NCBI RefSeq assembly: GCF_010093385.1
Contig: NZ_PDWV01000023.1
Span: forward strand, 1-54,102
From: Pseudoxanthomonas mexicana
GTDB lineage: Bacteria > Pseudomonadota > Gammaproteobacteria > Xanthomonadales > Xanthomonadaceae
DNA: 54,102 bases
Reading direction: 5' to 3'
Positions 34,711-42,180 of the stretch are shown here, piece after piece (the stretch's first letter is position 1; every line of letters begins with the position of its first letter). Position numbers and translations under genes: made by a program. The notes beneath the pieces were generated by a model. The model saw nothing but the letters and a program-made list of their open reading frames with translations, searched no databases and was not told where the DNA came from.

Positions 34711-35183
34711 GGCCACCAGAAGGCGGAGAGCTGCGCCACGCCGGGTTCGAAGGAGGCGTCGGCCGGCAGCGTCAGCACCACCACGCCGGCGGGCGGCATG
34801 CCGCGGTACTCGCTGGTCACGCCGGAGTACATCAGCGCGGCCAGTTGCTCCAGCCCCGGGTTGTGTCCCACCAGCAGCAGGCGCTCGGCCTCGCGGTGCT
34901 GGTCGGCCAGGTCGGCCAGCGTGCCGGGCGTGGCCTCGTAGATGCGCTCTTCCAGCCGCTGCTCCACATAGCCGATCGCGTCCATGACTGCTTCCAGCGT
35001 CTCGCGGGTGCGGCGGGCCGGCGAACACAGCACGCGGTCCGGCACCAGGCCCTGCTCCTTCAGCCAGCGCGCGACGGCCTCGGCCTCGGCCAGGCCCTGC
35101 GGGGAGAGGGGACGGTCCAGGTCGGACTGCCCGGTGGTGGCCGGTTCGGCATGGGCATGGCGCAGCAGGATCAGTTCACGCAT
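34707..35183 (-). CDS. sixA: Phosphohistidine phosphatase SixA-type
   Basis: 158 residues. The RHG motif is LILLRHAHAEPATTGQSDLD, then RPLSPQGLAEAEAVARWL, CSPARRTRETLEAV and the second catalytic His in LLLVGHNPGLEQLAALM. The small size and HA rather than HG after the Arg place it in the SixA branch, which dephosphorylates His-phosphorylated proteins such as phosphotransfer proteins. It lies 14 bases after the ParA-like gene and overlaps yceI by four bases. Confidence 0.88.
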   Translation of the reverse strand: MRELILLRHAHAEPATTGQSDLDRPLSPQGLAEAEAVARWLKEQGLVPDRVLCSPARRTRETLEAVMDAIGYVEQRLEERIYEATPGTLADLADQHREAERLLLVGHNPGLEQLAALMYSGVTSEYRGMPPAGVVVLTLPADASFEPGVAQLSAFWWP

Positions 35184-35197
35184 GGGACGCTTGCTCC

Positions 35198-35830
35198 TTA
35201 GGCTTTCTTGATCCACTTCAACAACGGTTCCCAGTCCGCCTGATGCTCGCGCACCTGCGCCGAACGGTAGTCGAACAGGCTGCGGCCCAGGCCCGCCATC
35301 ACCACGTAGGCCTGGGTATCGCGCAGCTGGGTGATGACCGGGTAAGGCCAGGTCTTCAGCATCTCCACCGCCTGCTGCGACGCATTCGTCCACGGCTTGC
35401 TGCGGTTGACCACCAGGCCCACGGGCAGCTTGCGCTTGTGCACCCGCGGCACCTTGGCCAGGGTGTTCAGGAAGCCGACCGTGGCCTCGATGTCCAGGGC
35501 GGACGGCAGCACCGGCACCACCACGGCGTCGGCGTGCTCCAGGAAACTGCCCAGGTCGTCGGCCATCGCGCCCGCCGGGGCGTCCACCACCACGCGCTCG
35601 GCGTCCTCCGGCAGCCACGCGCGCCAGGCGCGCCGGCCGCTGGCGTCGATCGGCAGTACGGCCGACTCCAGTTCCGCCCGGCGCTCGGCCCAGCGGGTGG
35701 AGGAATGCTGCGGATCGGCGTCCACCAGCACCGTGCGCTTGCCATCAAGTGCGAAATACGCGGCCAGATTGGTCGCCAGGGTGGTCTTTCCCGCGCCGCC
35801 CTTGGAGCTGGCGACCAGAATCGTCTTCAT
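35198..35830 (-). CDS. Orphan ParA-family ATPase
   Basis: 210 residues. The deviant Walker A is SSKGGAGKTTLATNLAAYFA with the signature Lys, followed by VLVDADPQHSSTRWAERR and the Walker B-like VVVDAPAG. The short length and lack of an N-terminal DNA-binding domain match small chromosomal ParA/MinD-like proteins. No parB or parS-like repeat is seen nearby, so this is unlikely to be the chromosome segregation locus. Cargo of orphan ParAs varies (plasmids, chemotaxis clusters, carboxysomes); here it is unknown. It heads the sixA-yceI-pld operon. Confidence 0.9.
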   Translation of the reverse strand: MKTILVASSKGGAGKTTLATNLAAYFALDGKRTVLVDADPQHSSTRWAERRAELESAVLPIDASGRRAWRAWLPEDAERVVVDAPAGAMADDLGSFLEHADAVVVPVLPSALDIEATVGFLNTLAKVPRVHKRKLPVGLVVNRSKPWTNASQQAVEMLKTWPYPVITQLRDTQAYVVMAGLGRSLFDYRSAQVREHQADWEPLLKWIKKA

Positions 35831-35890
35831 GCGCGCACCTCGTTGCCCGGGGAGCCCGCAGGGTACACCGGGGGAGGTGAAGCAGAAAGA

Positions 35891-35976
35891 CAGGAGTGAG
35901 GGGGAGGAGTGAGGAGTGAGGAGTGAGCGAAGGCAAGACCCGGCTTCCCCTCACTCCTCACTCCTCCCCACTCACT
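35891..35976. repeat. GAGTGAG-type inverted repeat, copy 2
   Basis: A left arm with tandem GGAGTGA units ending GAGTGAGCGAAGGC is followed by a short spacer and a right arm of CACTCCT units. It lies in the divergent space between the ParA-like gene and the AAA+ gene. Shares GGAGTGAGCGAAGGC with copy 1. Confidence 0.65.
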
Positions 35977-36016
35977 GCTTGCTGTTATCGTTCCGTCCCC
36001 ACGGACCGGACGCCCC

Positions 36017-37516
36017 ATGAACGAGCTGCAGGACCTCACCGCGCTGATCCGCGCCAACACCCCGCTGATCGTCATCGAGACCCAGGACGAGGCGCGCGTG
36101 GTCGACCTGTTCCGGCAGGCCCTGGGCCAGGTGTGGCGGGCGCTGTTCCGCTGGAGCATCACCGAGGGCCTGCGCCGGCTGGACATGGACCGCGAGGACG
36201 ACGCCGTCGGCCCGCCCGACGCCAGTGCCGCCCTGCAGGCCATCAAGCAGGCCGAGCAGCGCGGCATCTACCTGCTGCTGGATTTCCACCCTTACCTGGG
36301 CTACGCCAGCAGCCAGCGCCAGCTGCGCGACATCCTGCAACGCCGGCACAGCCTGCCGCACGTGGTAGTGCTGGTGGGCGCGAAGATCGAACTGCCGGCC
36401 GAACTGGACGCGCTGGCGGTGCGTTTCAGCCCGCGCCTGCCCGACGGCAATGCCCTGTTGAAGATGGTCCGCGAGGAAGCCGAGCACTACGCCCGCGAGC
36501 ACGGCGGCCGGCGCGTCGAGGCCGATGGCGAGGCGGTGAAGCAGATCGTGCGCAACCTGCAGGGCCTGAGCCTGGTGGACGCACGCCGCATCGCGCGGCA
36601 GCTGATCTTCGCCGACGGCGCCCTGACCGCCAGCGACCTGCCCGCGCTGAACAAACTGAAGTTCGAGCTGCTCAACCGCAGCGGGCATCTGCACTACGAG
36701 TACGACACGGCGAAGTTCGCCGACGTGGCCGGTGCGTCGCGGCTGAAGCGCTGGATCGAACAGCGGCGTGCGGTGTTCGTGTCCGGCAATCCGCCACCGG
36801 GGCTGGACCTGCCCAAGGGCGTGCTGCTGCTGGGCGTGCAGGGCTGCGGCAAGTCGATGCTGGCCAAGGCCACGGCCGCCGGCTTCGGCGTGCCGCTGCT
36901 GCGGCTGGATTTCGGCACGCTGTACGACAAGTACCACGGCGAGACCGAGAAGAACCTGCGCGCGGCGCTGGCCTCGGCCGAGCAACTGGCGCCCTGCGTG
37001 CTGTGGATCGACGAGATCGAGAAGGGCCTGGCCAGCGGCGGCGACGAGGATGGCGGCGTGTCGCGCCGCGTACTCGGCTACCTGCTCACGTGGATGGCCG
37101 AGCGCAAGGCCGGCGCGGGCAGCGGGCAAGTCTTCCTGGTCGCCACCGCCAACCAGGTGCAGGACCTGCCGCCGGAGCTGCTGCGCAAGGGCCGTTTCGA
37201 CGAGATCTTCTTCGTCGACCTGCCTTCGCCCGAGGCGCGCGTGGAGGTGCTGCGCGTGCACCTGGCACGCCGGCATCTGGATCCGGACGCCTTCAACCTG
37301 CCCGCACTCGCCGCCGCGGCCAACGGTTTCTCCGGCGCCGAGCTGGAGCAGGCCATCGTCTCGGCGCTGTACGCCGCGCATGCCGAGCAGAAACCGCTCG
37401 ACACCGACCTCGTTATGCACGAGATCCGCAGCACCCGCCCGCTGTCGGTCCTGATGGGCGAACAGGTGCAGGCGCTGCGCGACTGGGCGCGGGAGCGGAC
37501 GGTGCCGGCGGGTTGA
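36017..37516 (+). CDS. AAA+ ATPase, Ycf46/FtsH-like single-domain type
   Basis: 499 residues. The N-terminal half (1-240) begins ELQDLTALIRANTPLIVIET and includes an inactive nucleotide-binding-like segment. The AAA+ domain follows: Walker A LLGVQGCGKSMLAKATA (about 272-288), Walker B CVLWIDEIEKGL, sensor 1 FLVATANQVQ, Arg fingers in RKGRFDEIFFVDLP and the C-terminal lid. The N-terminus and layout match the Ycf46 family of cyanobacteria and proteobacteria, whose function is unclear. No protease or membrane domain. It stands alone, divergent from the ParA-like gene and followed by REP elements. Confidence 0.88.
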   Translation: MNELQDLTALIRANTPLIVIETQDEARVVDLFRQALGQVWRALFRWSITEGLRRLDMDREDDAVGPPDASAALQAIKQAEQRGIYLLLDFHPYLGYASSQRQLRDILQRRHSLPHVVVLVGAKIELPAELDALAVRFSPRLPDGNALLKMVREEAEHYAREHGGRRVEADGEAVKQIVRNLQGLSLVDARRIARQLIFADGALTASDLPALNKLKFELLNRSGHLHYEYDTAKFADVAGASRLKRWIEQRRAVFVSGNPPPGLDLPKGVLLLGVQGCGKSMLAKATAAGFGVPLLRLDFGTLYDKYHGETEKNLRAALASAEQLAPCVLWIDEIEKGLASGGDEDGGVSRRVLGYLLTWMAERKAGAGSGQVFLVATANQVQDLPPELLRKGRFDEIFFVDLPSPEARVEVLRVHLARRHLDPDAFNLPALAAAANGFSGAELEQAIVSALYAAHAEQKPLDTDLVMHEIRSTRPLSVLMGEQVQALRDWARERTVPAG

Positions 37517-37568
37517 GCCGTCGGGCCGTGCACTGAGGCACCAGGTTCCGCACTCGGGAAGCGCGGCC

Positions 37569-37590
37569 GTGGGAGCGACGTAAGTCGCGA
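37569..37590 (+). repeat. Single REP unit, GTGGGAGCGACG family
   Basis: The unit begins GTGGGAGCGACGTAAGTCGC and repeats, with few changes, both arms of the inverted pair at 49067-49133. It lies about 50 bases after the AAA+ gene. Confidence 0.6.
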
Positions 37591-37643
37591 GCTTTTAGCG
37601 GCAGCGTGCGCCCCGGCAGTCGACACGTCCGTGTCCTGAGACC

Positions 37644-37786
37644 GTACGGTGGGTTGAGTCGCAGCCCCATCGCATGTCAATTGGAAGCGCGGTGCGATTG
37701 ACGTTCCGACACCGGATTCTTTGCATAAAGCCCCCGACGAGGGCGCTAACGATGATGGGTATCGCCTGCGGCTCAACCCATCCTAC
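37644..37786. repeat. REP pair, GTAGGATGGGT family, first copy
   Basis: A degenerate plus-strand unit (37644-37671, GTACGGTGGGTTGAG...) faces a well-preserved inverted unit (37754-37786; minus strand GTAGGATGGGTTGAGCC... ending GATACCCATC). The spacer is about 80 bases. The better arm ends a few bases before the stop codon of the minus-strand gene at 37791. Confidence 0.7.
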
Positions 37787-37790
37787 GGGC

Positions 37791-38507
37791 TCAATCGGCG
37801 AGTTCGCGCGTGTCCGATTCCAGTTCGGCGATCCACCTTGAAACGTCCGCATGCAAGGCGGTGGCGTTGCGTGCATCTTCTTTGCTCAACGAATCCAGCG
37901 CATTCACCAGACCGACGATCTTGTGTGCGCGTGTGCCGGGCGCGGGCGACCAGGCGAATGCGCATTTATCGTCGTACCGCAGGATGTACGTGATCCCATC
38001 AAGCCCCATCGATCCGGCAGCATCCGCATGATCTATTTCCGCTTTCAGCGTCTCCAGTGCGCGCGCTCCGAGTGCTTGCGGCAGGACGACGGGCGGGAAC
38101 GTCTTGTACGTGGGTGCTAGCGGCTCAATAGCCTGATTCACTTCGGCACGCCCAGGTGGCGGAGGAGGTGGCGGCAGGTAACCGGCGGCAGAGACCCCCG
38201 CATGGCCCGACAAGGATGCATGGGAAAGCCGGAATCCCTCCGGCGCAGCGAACTCCGGGAATACGTCTACCCCGATTTCACCGGGCCTGAGTGCAAGCTC
38301 CTTGATACCGGTTGAATCGACCTTCCCGGGGCACGGTTCAAGGCGCGCCCGATACAGCGCCACCCTTTCAGCCTGGATCGCATCAAGACGCTCTCGCCTG
38401 TCTTCCCAGCGCTCCAGTGCGACTGGGACGACTACAGCGGCGCACAACATGAGCGCCAAAGGCGCCACCATCAGCAGAATGCGTTTTGCGTGGATGCCTG
38501 CTTTCAT
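37791..38507 (-). CDS. Unknown membrane-anchored protein
   Basis: 238 residues. A basic N-terminus and one membrane segment (about 10-30, LLMVAPLALMLCAAVVVPVA) are followed by a short coiled-coil-like helix (ERWEDRRERLDAIQAERVAL) and a periplasmic domain with a run of eight prolines (about 112-119). Two Cys are present in that domain (EPCPGK and DDKCAFAW). I do not recognise a family. GGGGAGGGG precedes the ATG at 38507. It is bracketed by two REP pairs. Confidence 0.68.
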   Translation of the reverse strand: MKAGIHAKRILLMVAPLALMLCAAVVVPVALERWEDRRERLDAIQAERVALYRARLEPCPGKVDSTGIKELALRPGEIGVDVFPEFAAPEGFRLSHASLSGHAGVSAAGYLPPPPPPPGRAEVNQAIEPLAPTYKTFPPVVLPQALGARALETLKAEIDHADAAGSMGLDGITYILRYDDKCAFAWSPAPGTRAHKIVGLVNALDSLSKEDARNATALHADVSRWIAELESDTRELAD

Positions 38508-38831
38508 TCGTGCCCCTCCCCGTCCCCATCCTCAGTCTAACGCGATGCTCTGAAAGGATATGGCGTTCTCCGCGAGGCAAGCAGAGCAACTGGACCCGAC
38601 CACAGCGGCGCGGGACGACTGAAGCGGCGCATTCGCCGACGAATCCGTACGGTTGAGCCGAAGGCGATACCCATCACGTGCAATCCGGAAAGCCCAGCGC
38701 GAACGAGCTATCGAGCGTGCGGCCGCTGCAGTATGCCTTCCTGCGAATGGTGCGGGTGATGGGTATCGCCTTCGGCTCGACCCATCCTACTCGCTAAGAA
38801 GTAAGGGGACGAGTCTCCGAGAACGAGCAAC
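38508..38831. other. Intergenic region with REP elements
   Basis: No gene is visible in these 324 bases. They hold the second GTAGGATGGGT-family REP pair (38647-38790). The right end marks the start of the lower-GC stretch. Confidence 0.6.
38647..38790. repeat. REP pair, GTAGGATGGGT family, second copy
   Basis: A plus-strand unit (38647-38675, ...GAGCCGAAGGCGATACCCATC) faces an inverted unit (38758-38790; minus strand GTAGGATGGGTCGAGCC...). The shared core GAGCCGAAGGCGATACCCAT is identical between the arms. Spacer about 80 bases, as in the first copy. Confidence 0.75.
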
Positions 38832-39194
38832 CTATGACGTTCCATCGATCAGGATGCCGCCGAATAGCCAAGACCCTACTACACCGGTCAGAGTAATCAG
38901 ATGCAGGATGGATAGCCCTGTGCTCCGCAACGCCACAACAGAAGGAGCCAACAGCAACAGAGGCACGGCCGAAGCCACTGCATGTAACCACAGGATAGAG
39001 TCAGAAGCGGGTGGCCGAGACCAATGCGATGCCAGAACGGTAGCGATGTAAACAACTGCGCCAAGCAAGCCAGGTGATGCTGCGATGAGCTTACGATCTT
39101 GGCGGGCACCGTGTAGCAAGAAGGGCACGGGCAACAGAAGGGGCAAGAGGGGCAGAAGCCCAAATGCCAAGCCAGAAATGGCATTGAGACTCAT
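38832..39194 (-). CDS. Small four-helix membrane protein, unknown
   Basis: 120 residues with about four hydrophobic segments (ISGLAFGLLPLLPLLLPVPF, AVVYIATVLASHW, AVASAVPLLLLAPSVV, LHLITLTGVVGSWLFGGILI). No family recognised. No ribosome binding site is visible before the ATG at 39194, which lies only 15 bases beyond the presumed edge of the attC-like site of the next gene. Base composition is below the window average. It could be a second cassette gene or a native gene at the insertion point. Confidence 0.55.
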   Translation of the reverse strand: MSLNAISGLAFGLLPLLPLLLPVPFLLHGARQDRKLIAASPGLLGAVVYIATVLASHWSRPPASDSILWLHAVASAVPLLLLAPSVVALRSTGLSILHLITLTGVVGSWLFGGILIDGTS

Positions 39195-39208
39195 GGATGT
39201 ATCACTGC

Positions 39209-39276
39209 TCCCGACGCCTTATGCCTTCCGATGATCCGTGCCGCGAAGCGAGTTCGGCTTGACTGAATTGTTAAGC
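39209..39276 (-). repeat. attC-like integron recombination site (partly degraded)
   Basis: On the minus strand it starts with GCTTAAC, an inverse core site of the form RYYYAAC, which contains the TAA stop of the AbiTii-like gene. AATTCAGTCAAGCCG and a CGCTTCGCGG hairpin tip follow, as in many attC sites. The other half is eroded and ends GGCGTCGGGA where GGCGTTRRRY would be expected. Confidence 0.62.
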
Positions 39277-40302
39277 TGCAGGCCTAGCAAGCTTGAGAAG
39301 ATCCGCAACGAGCATGTAGGTGTATACGACATAGCGATCTGCCTCATCGCGTATTGATATGGTCGCGTGCGAACCCTTTTGAGCTGCCCTGAACAGCGAG
39401 TCTAGGCGATCACCCAAGTACGCTAGTTGAGAGCCAATAATTTCTTCTGATCGCCCTGAGGTGGAATTGTCCTCTGTGAAGCAGACTAGGCGGTTGATGT
39501 AGTTGTCTGCTCCAAGAGCGATACGAACGTCCCTGCCATTAACCGACTTGACGCGCGGCGTATCAGTGGCCGGGAATAGGTGGTCTGCCAAATCCTGCAG
39601 GATCCTCCGGCAGCTATGGACAGCATTAGACCAATCCTCTGGGTTGTCGGATTGCAAGTTCTCATAAATGGCGACAAACTTTTGAGCGGCAGACGGGACT
39701 GTAAGGCCAATAAGCTCATCTGCTGCTAAGCGAATTCTAGAAAATGCGTCTCCTGCTATGCCGGAGAACTTCAACTCTAGATTCTTTTGAAGCACATATG
39801 CGTAGATGAATGATCTGCGTGAGCTTAGCTTTGCAGAGGACTCCCTAATCGACTGGTGCAATCTGCTTCGTTCGACCCAGTTGCCGTGCCCGGAGCCTAC
39901 GTACTGATTGGGGTTGGCGGAAGAGATCGAAACATTCGGATCCCTGGCTGCGTCGATTCCTAGTTTTGAAGCCTCCAACGAGGCCTCAAGCTGTTCAATT
40001 GATTCAGTTCTCGCGTAGGTCTTGACCTCTTCCTTGTCTTTCTTTTGGTAGGTCCTTCCTGCGAGCGTTGCAAGGCGCCACACCTCTGGGGATACGCCAG
40101 TAGCAGAATATGGGTATCCGCCGCTCTCGTACTCGAAAATCTTCTGATGGTCGAAGTCGTTCAGGAGCCTCGCGAGACGAGAAGCCATCAAAGCGATGTT
40201 GGTAAGTGGGGCCTGCGATAGCTCGATCGCCCGGAGCAGATCCTCTGACAAGCCAAGGGCTTCAGCTAGCGCCTTAGCGGATGGCTTCACTTCGGGTTCC
40301 AC
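39271..40302 (-). CDS. AbiTii-like protein, candidate anti-phage gene in an integron cassette
   Basis: 343 residues from a GTG at 40302, chosen because AGGAGA lies 9-10 bases before it; the open frame to 40473 has no such site. Residues about 10-190 resemble the AbiTii domain: SQAPLTNIALMASRLARLLN followed by FEYESGGYP. The C-terminal half (about 195-343) contains a helical segment NPEDWSNAVHSCRRILQDLA and then YINRLVCFTEDN. I do not know an activity for it and no HEPN RxxxxH or nuclease motif is evident. The stop codon lies inside an attC-like core and a GTTAGGC core stands 17 bases before the start, as in gene cassettes. Composition is AT-rich relative to its neighbours. The AbiTii assignment is from pattern memory and needs a profile search. 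Confidence 0.7.
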   Translation of the reverse strand: MEPEVKPSAKALAEALGLSEDLLRAIELSQAPLTNIALMASRLARLLNDFDHQKIFEYESGGYPYSATGVSPEVWRLATLAGRTYQKKDKEEVKTYARTESIEQLEASLEASKLGIDAARDPNVSISSANPNQYVGSGHGNWVERSRLHQSIRESSAKLSSRRSFIYAYVLQKNLELKFSGIAGDAFSRIRLAADELIGLTVPSAAQKFVAIYENLQSDNPEDWSNAVHSCRRILQDLADHLFPATDTPRVKSVNGRDVRIALGADNYINRLVCFTEDNSTSGRSEEIIGSQLAYLGDRLDSLFRAAQKGSHATISIRDEADRYVVYTYMLVADLLKLARPAA

Positions 40303-40319
40303 TAGATGTGTCTCCTGCA

Positions 40320-40326
40320 GCCTAAC
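40320..40326 (-). promoter_or_regulatory. Integron core site (GTTRRRY) before the AbiTii-like gene
   Basis: The minus strand reads GGGGCGTTAGGC, with GTTAGGC fitting the core consensus. It is 17 bases upstream of the GTG start and is followed directly by the ribosome site. No second attC arm is found further upstream. Confidence 0.5.
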
Positions 40327-40504
40327 GCCCCATCCCCGGGGGACGACATGGATGTTCACGTTCCACCCAGCGCGCGTCAAGGCAGACGGTACATGTCTGC
40401 ATAGGGGTCGTGGGAACATGCCAGGACGCAGGGTGCGCAAGCGCCAGCTGCGTGGTTCGCTCGTGAACATCACCCGCTAACCCGGGGTGCCAGCTCCTTC
40501 TTTC

Positions 40505-41443
40505 TTAGATCGCTATCGTCCCTCTATTAAGCCGACTTAAGAAGGACACGGACCCGTTGGCGTGATCTGGGGTCGCAACCGCCCATCGGCAGAGATCGAC
40601 GCAATCCCCCTCCCCAATCTCCACCGCAGTCCCACTCACCCTTACCCCCTCGCTTACATCCACCGGCACGTCCACCCGCAACACACTCGGTCGCCCGAGG
40701 TCGTGTCCCTGGTGGATGGTGAACCTGCGGTCGTCAGGCAGCCGGTCCTGCGCCGCCAGATACGCACCCAACGCCGCGGCCGCGGCGCCAGTGGCCGGAT
40801 CTTCCACCACGCCGCCGGGTGGGAACGGATTGCGCGCGTGCAGCGTGTGCGCGTCTTCGCGCCGCACCAGATTGATCGTGGTCCAGCCGCGCGATGCCAT
40901 CAGCGCGGCCAGTGCATCGAAGTCGTAGTGCAGATCGGCCAACCGCGCGCGCGTGGCGACGGCGATGACCGGATGCCACGCACCGGCATACGCGACCGCG
41001 GGCGGAAGCACGGGGTCGAGTTCGTCGCGATGCCAGCGCAACGTGCCCAGCACGCCATCCAGATCAGCGGCATCCAATGCGTCCACGAGCGGCGGCACGC
41101 TGGTCAGGGTGGCGAACAAACCGGCATCGACCGTCACGCGCACGCGCCCCGCCTGCGTGTGCAGCACGAAGTCGCCCGGACCCTGCCGGCGGGCGTGCGC
41201 GACCATCGCCGCGATCGTCGCGTGGCCGCAGAAGCTGACTTCGGCCAGCGGGCTGAAGTAGCGCACCTCGAGCTCGCCATCCGCGCGTGGCAGCAGGAAC
41301 GCGGTTTCCGAATAGCCCACGTCCGCGGCGATGCGCTGCATGGCGTTGTCGGACAGACCGCGCGCATCCAGCACCGCGCCGGCGGGATTGCCGCCGCTCG
41401 GGTCGGTCGTGAAGGCGCTGTAGCGCAGGACCGCGGACGTCAT
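40505..41443 (-). CDS. PhzF family isomerase-like protein
   Basis: 312 residues. Family marks are FTTDPSGGNPAGAVL near the N-terminus, the catalytic Glu in VGYSETAFLL, FCGHATIAAM, and VVEDPATGAAAAALGAYL with the second-domain Asp. Relatives include phenazine isomerase PhzF and many uncharacterised epimerase-like proteins; the substrate is unknown. The normal domain seems to end near SGTAVEIGEG; the last 30 or so residues (CRWAVATPDHANGSVSF...) lie in AT-richer DNA and look like an unrelated extension. It overlaps yczE by four bases (ATGA). Confidence 0.88.
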   Translation of the reverse strand: MTSAVLRYSAFTTDPSGGNPAGAVLDARGLSDNAMQRIAADVGYSETAFLLPRADGELEVRYFSPLAEVSFCGHATIAAMVAHARRQGPGDFVLHTQAGRVRVTVDAGLFATLTSVPPLVDALDAADLDGVLGTLRWHRDELDPVLPPAVAYAGAWHPVIAVATRARLADLHYDFDALAALMASRGWTTINLVRREDAHTLHARNPFPPGGVVEDPATGAAAAALGAYLAAQDRLPDDRRFTIHQGHDLGRPSVLRVDVPVDVSEGVRVSGTAVEIGEGDCVDLCRWAVATPDHANGSVSFLSRLNRGTIAI

Positions 41444-42120
41444 CGTGTTTCTCCTCTCAGCGCAACGGTCGCAGGCGCGTCCAGGCGCACCACCAGATGG
41501 CGCAGGAAGAACTGCGTGAGCGGCCCCACGCCGAAGGCGAATACCAGGGTGCCCACGCCCACGACGCCGCCGAGCAGCACGCCGATGGCCAGCACCGTGA
41601 CTTCGATCAGCGTGCGGATGCGGCGGATCGACCAGCCGGTGCGGCGCGCCAGCCCCGTCATCAGTCCGTCGCGCGGACCCGGCCCCAGCTGGGCGCCGAT
41701 GTACAGCGCGGTGGCGACGGCGCACAGCACCACGCCGGCCAGCAGGTAGGCGCAGCGCAGCGGCAAGCCCTCGGGCGTCGCCAGCCAGGCGAGGTTGAGG
41801 TCGGCGAACGGCCCCAGCAGCAGCGTATTGGCCAGCGTGCCCAGGCCGGGCATCTGCCGCAGCGGAACCCACGCCAGCAGCACGCCTACCGCGGCGAGGA
41901 TCATCACCGTGCCGAACGACAGCGGCAGGTGGCGCGACACACCCAGGTGGAACACGTCCCAGGGCGAGGCGCCCACGGCACCTTCGATCATCAGGGCGAT
42001 GGCCAGGCCGTACAGCCACAGGCCGACGAGCAGGCGCAGCACGCGTTCGGGCAGGCGCCCGGCCTTGAGTTGGGCGAGGGGGCCGAGGTTGGCCAGGCCG
42101 ATGGAAGAGGCAGGTTTCAT
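41440..42120 (-). CDS. YczE-type membrane protein
   Basis: 226 residues with five membrane segments. The first carries RLLVGLWLYGLAIALMIEGAVGASPWDVFHLG, broken here for description into RLLVGLWLYGLAIALM and GASPWDVFHLGVS, and the middle has YIGAQLGPGPRDGLMTGLAR, both typical of YczE/YitT-like proteins. Transport substrate unknown. AAGGTGG stands before the ATG at 42120. It is divergent from a MocR regulator, a pairing known as YczE-YczR in other bacteria, so it is most likely the regulator's target. Confidence 0.88.
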   Translation of the reverse strand: MKPASSIGLANLGPLAQLKAGRLPERVLRLLVGLWLYGLAIALMIEGAVGASPWDVFHLGVSRHLPLSFGTVMILAAVGVLLAWVPLRQMPGLGTLANTLLLGPFADLNLAWLATPEGLPLRCAYLLAGVVLCAVATALYIGAQLGPGPRDGLMTGLARRTGWSIRRIRTLIEVTVLAIGVLLGGVVGVGTLVFAFGVGPLTQFFLRHLVVRLDAPATVALRGETR

Positions 42121-42136
42121 GGGGCCACCTTCACCC

Positions 42137-42165
42137 CGATTGGCTCTTTTCGATAGAGCCAATCG
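42137..42165. promoter_or_regulatory. Operator palindrome between yczE and the MocR gene
   Basis: CGATTGGCTC and GAGCCAATCG are perfect 10-base inverted arms separated by 9 bases. It occupies the centre of the 60-base divergent spacer, ending 15 bases before the MocR start. It is the likely binding site for the MocR-type regulator and would control both directions. Confidence 0.75.
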
Positions 42166-42180
42166 TGCGATAGTGGCCTC

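Larger units (their letters stand above)
38800..40570. other. Lower-GC island, probably acquired
   Basis: By eye GC falls to roughly 50-55 percent across this stretch, against about two thirds on either side, and A/T-ending codons become frequent. It includes a small membrane protein, the AbiTii-like gene with integron-type ends, and the last codons of phzF. Confidence 0.65.

Noticed and set aside
35198-35830. A chromosome partition locus
   Set aside because: No parB, no parS-like repeats and no replication genes are adjacent; the ATPase is a short orphan type.
38533-38543. GCGTTAGAC, an integron-core-like sequence before the unknown gene at 38507
   Set aside because: The gene end at 37791 has no inverse core or attC-like structure, and a GTTRRRY match alone is expected by chance about once per kilobase per strand.
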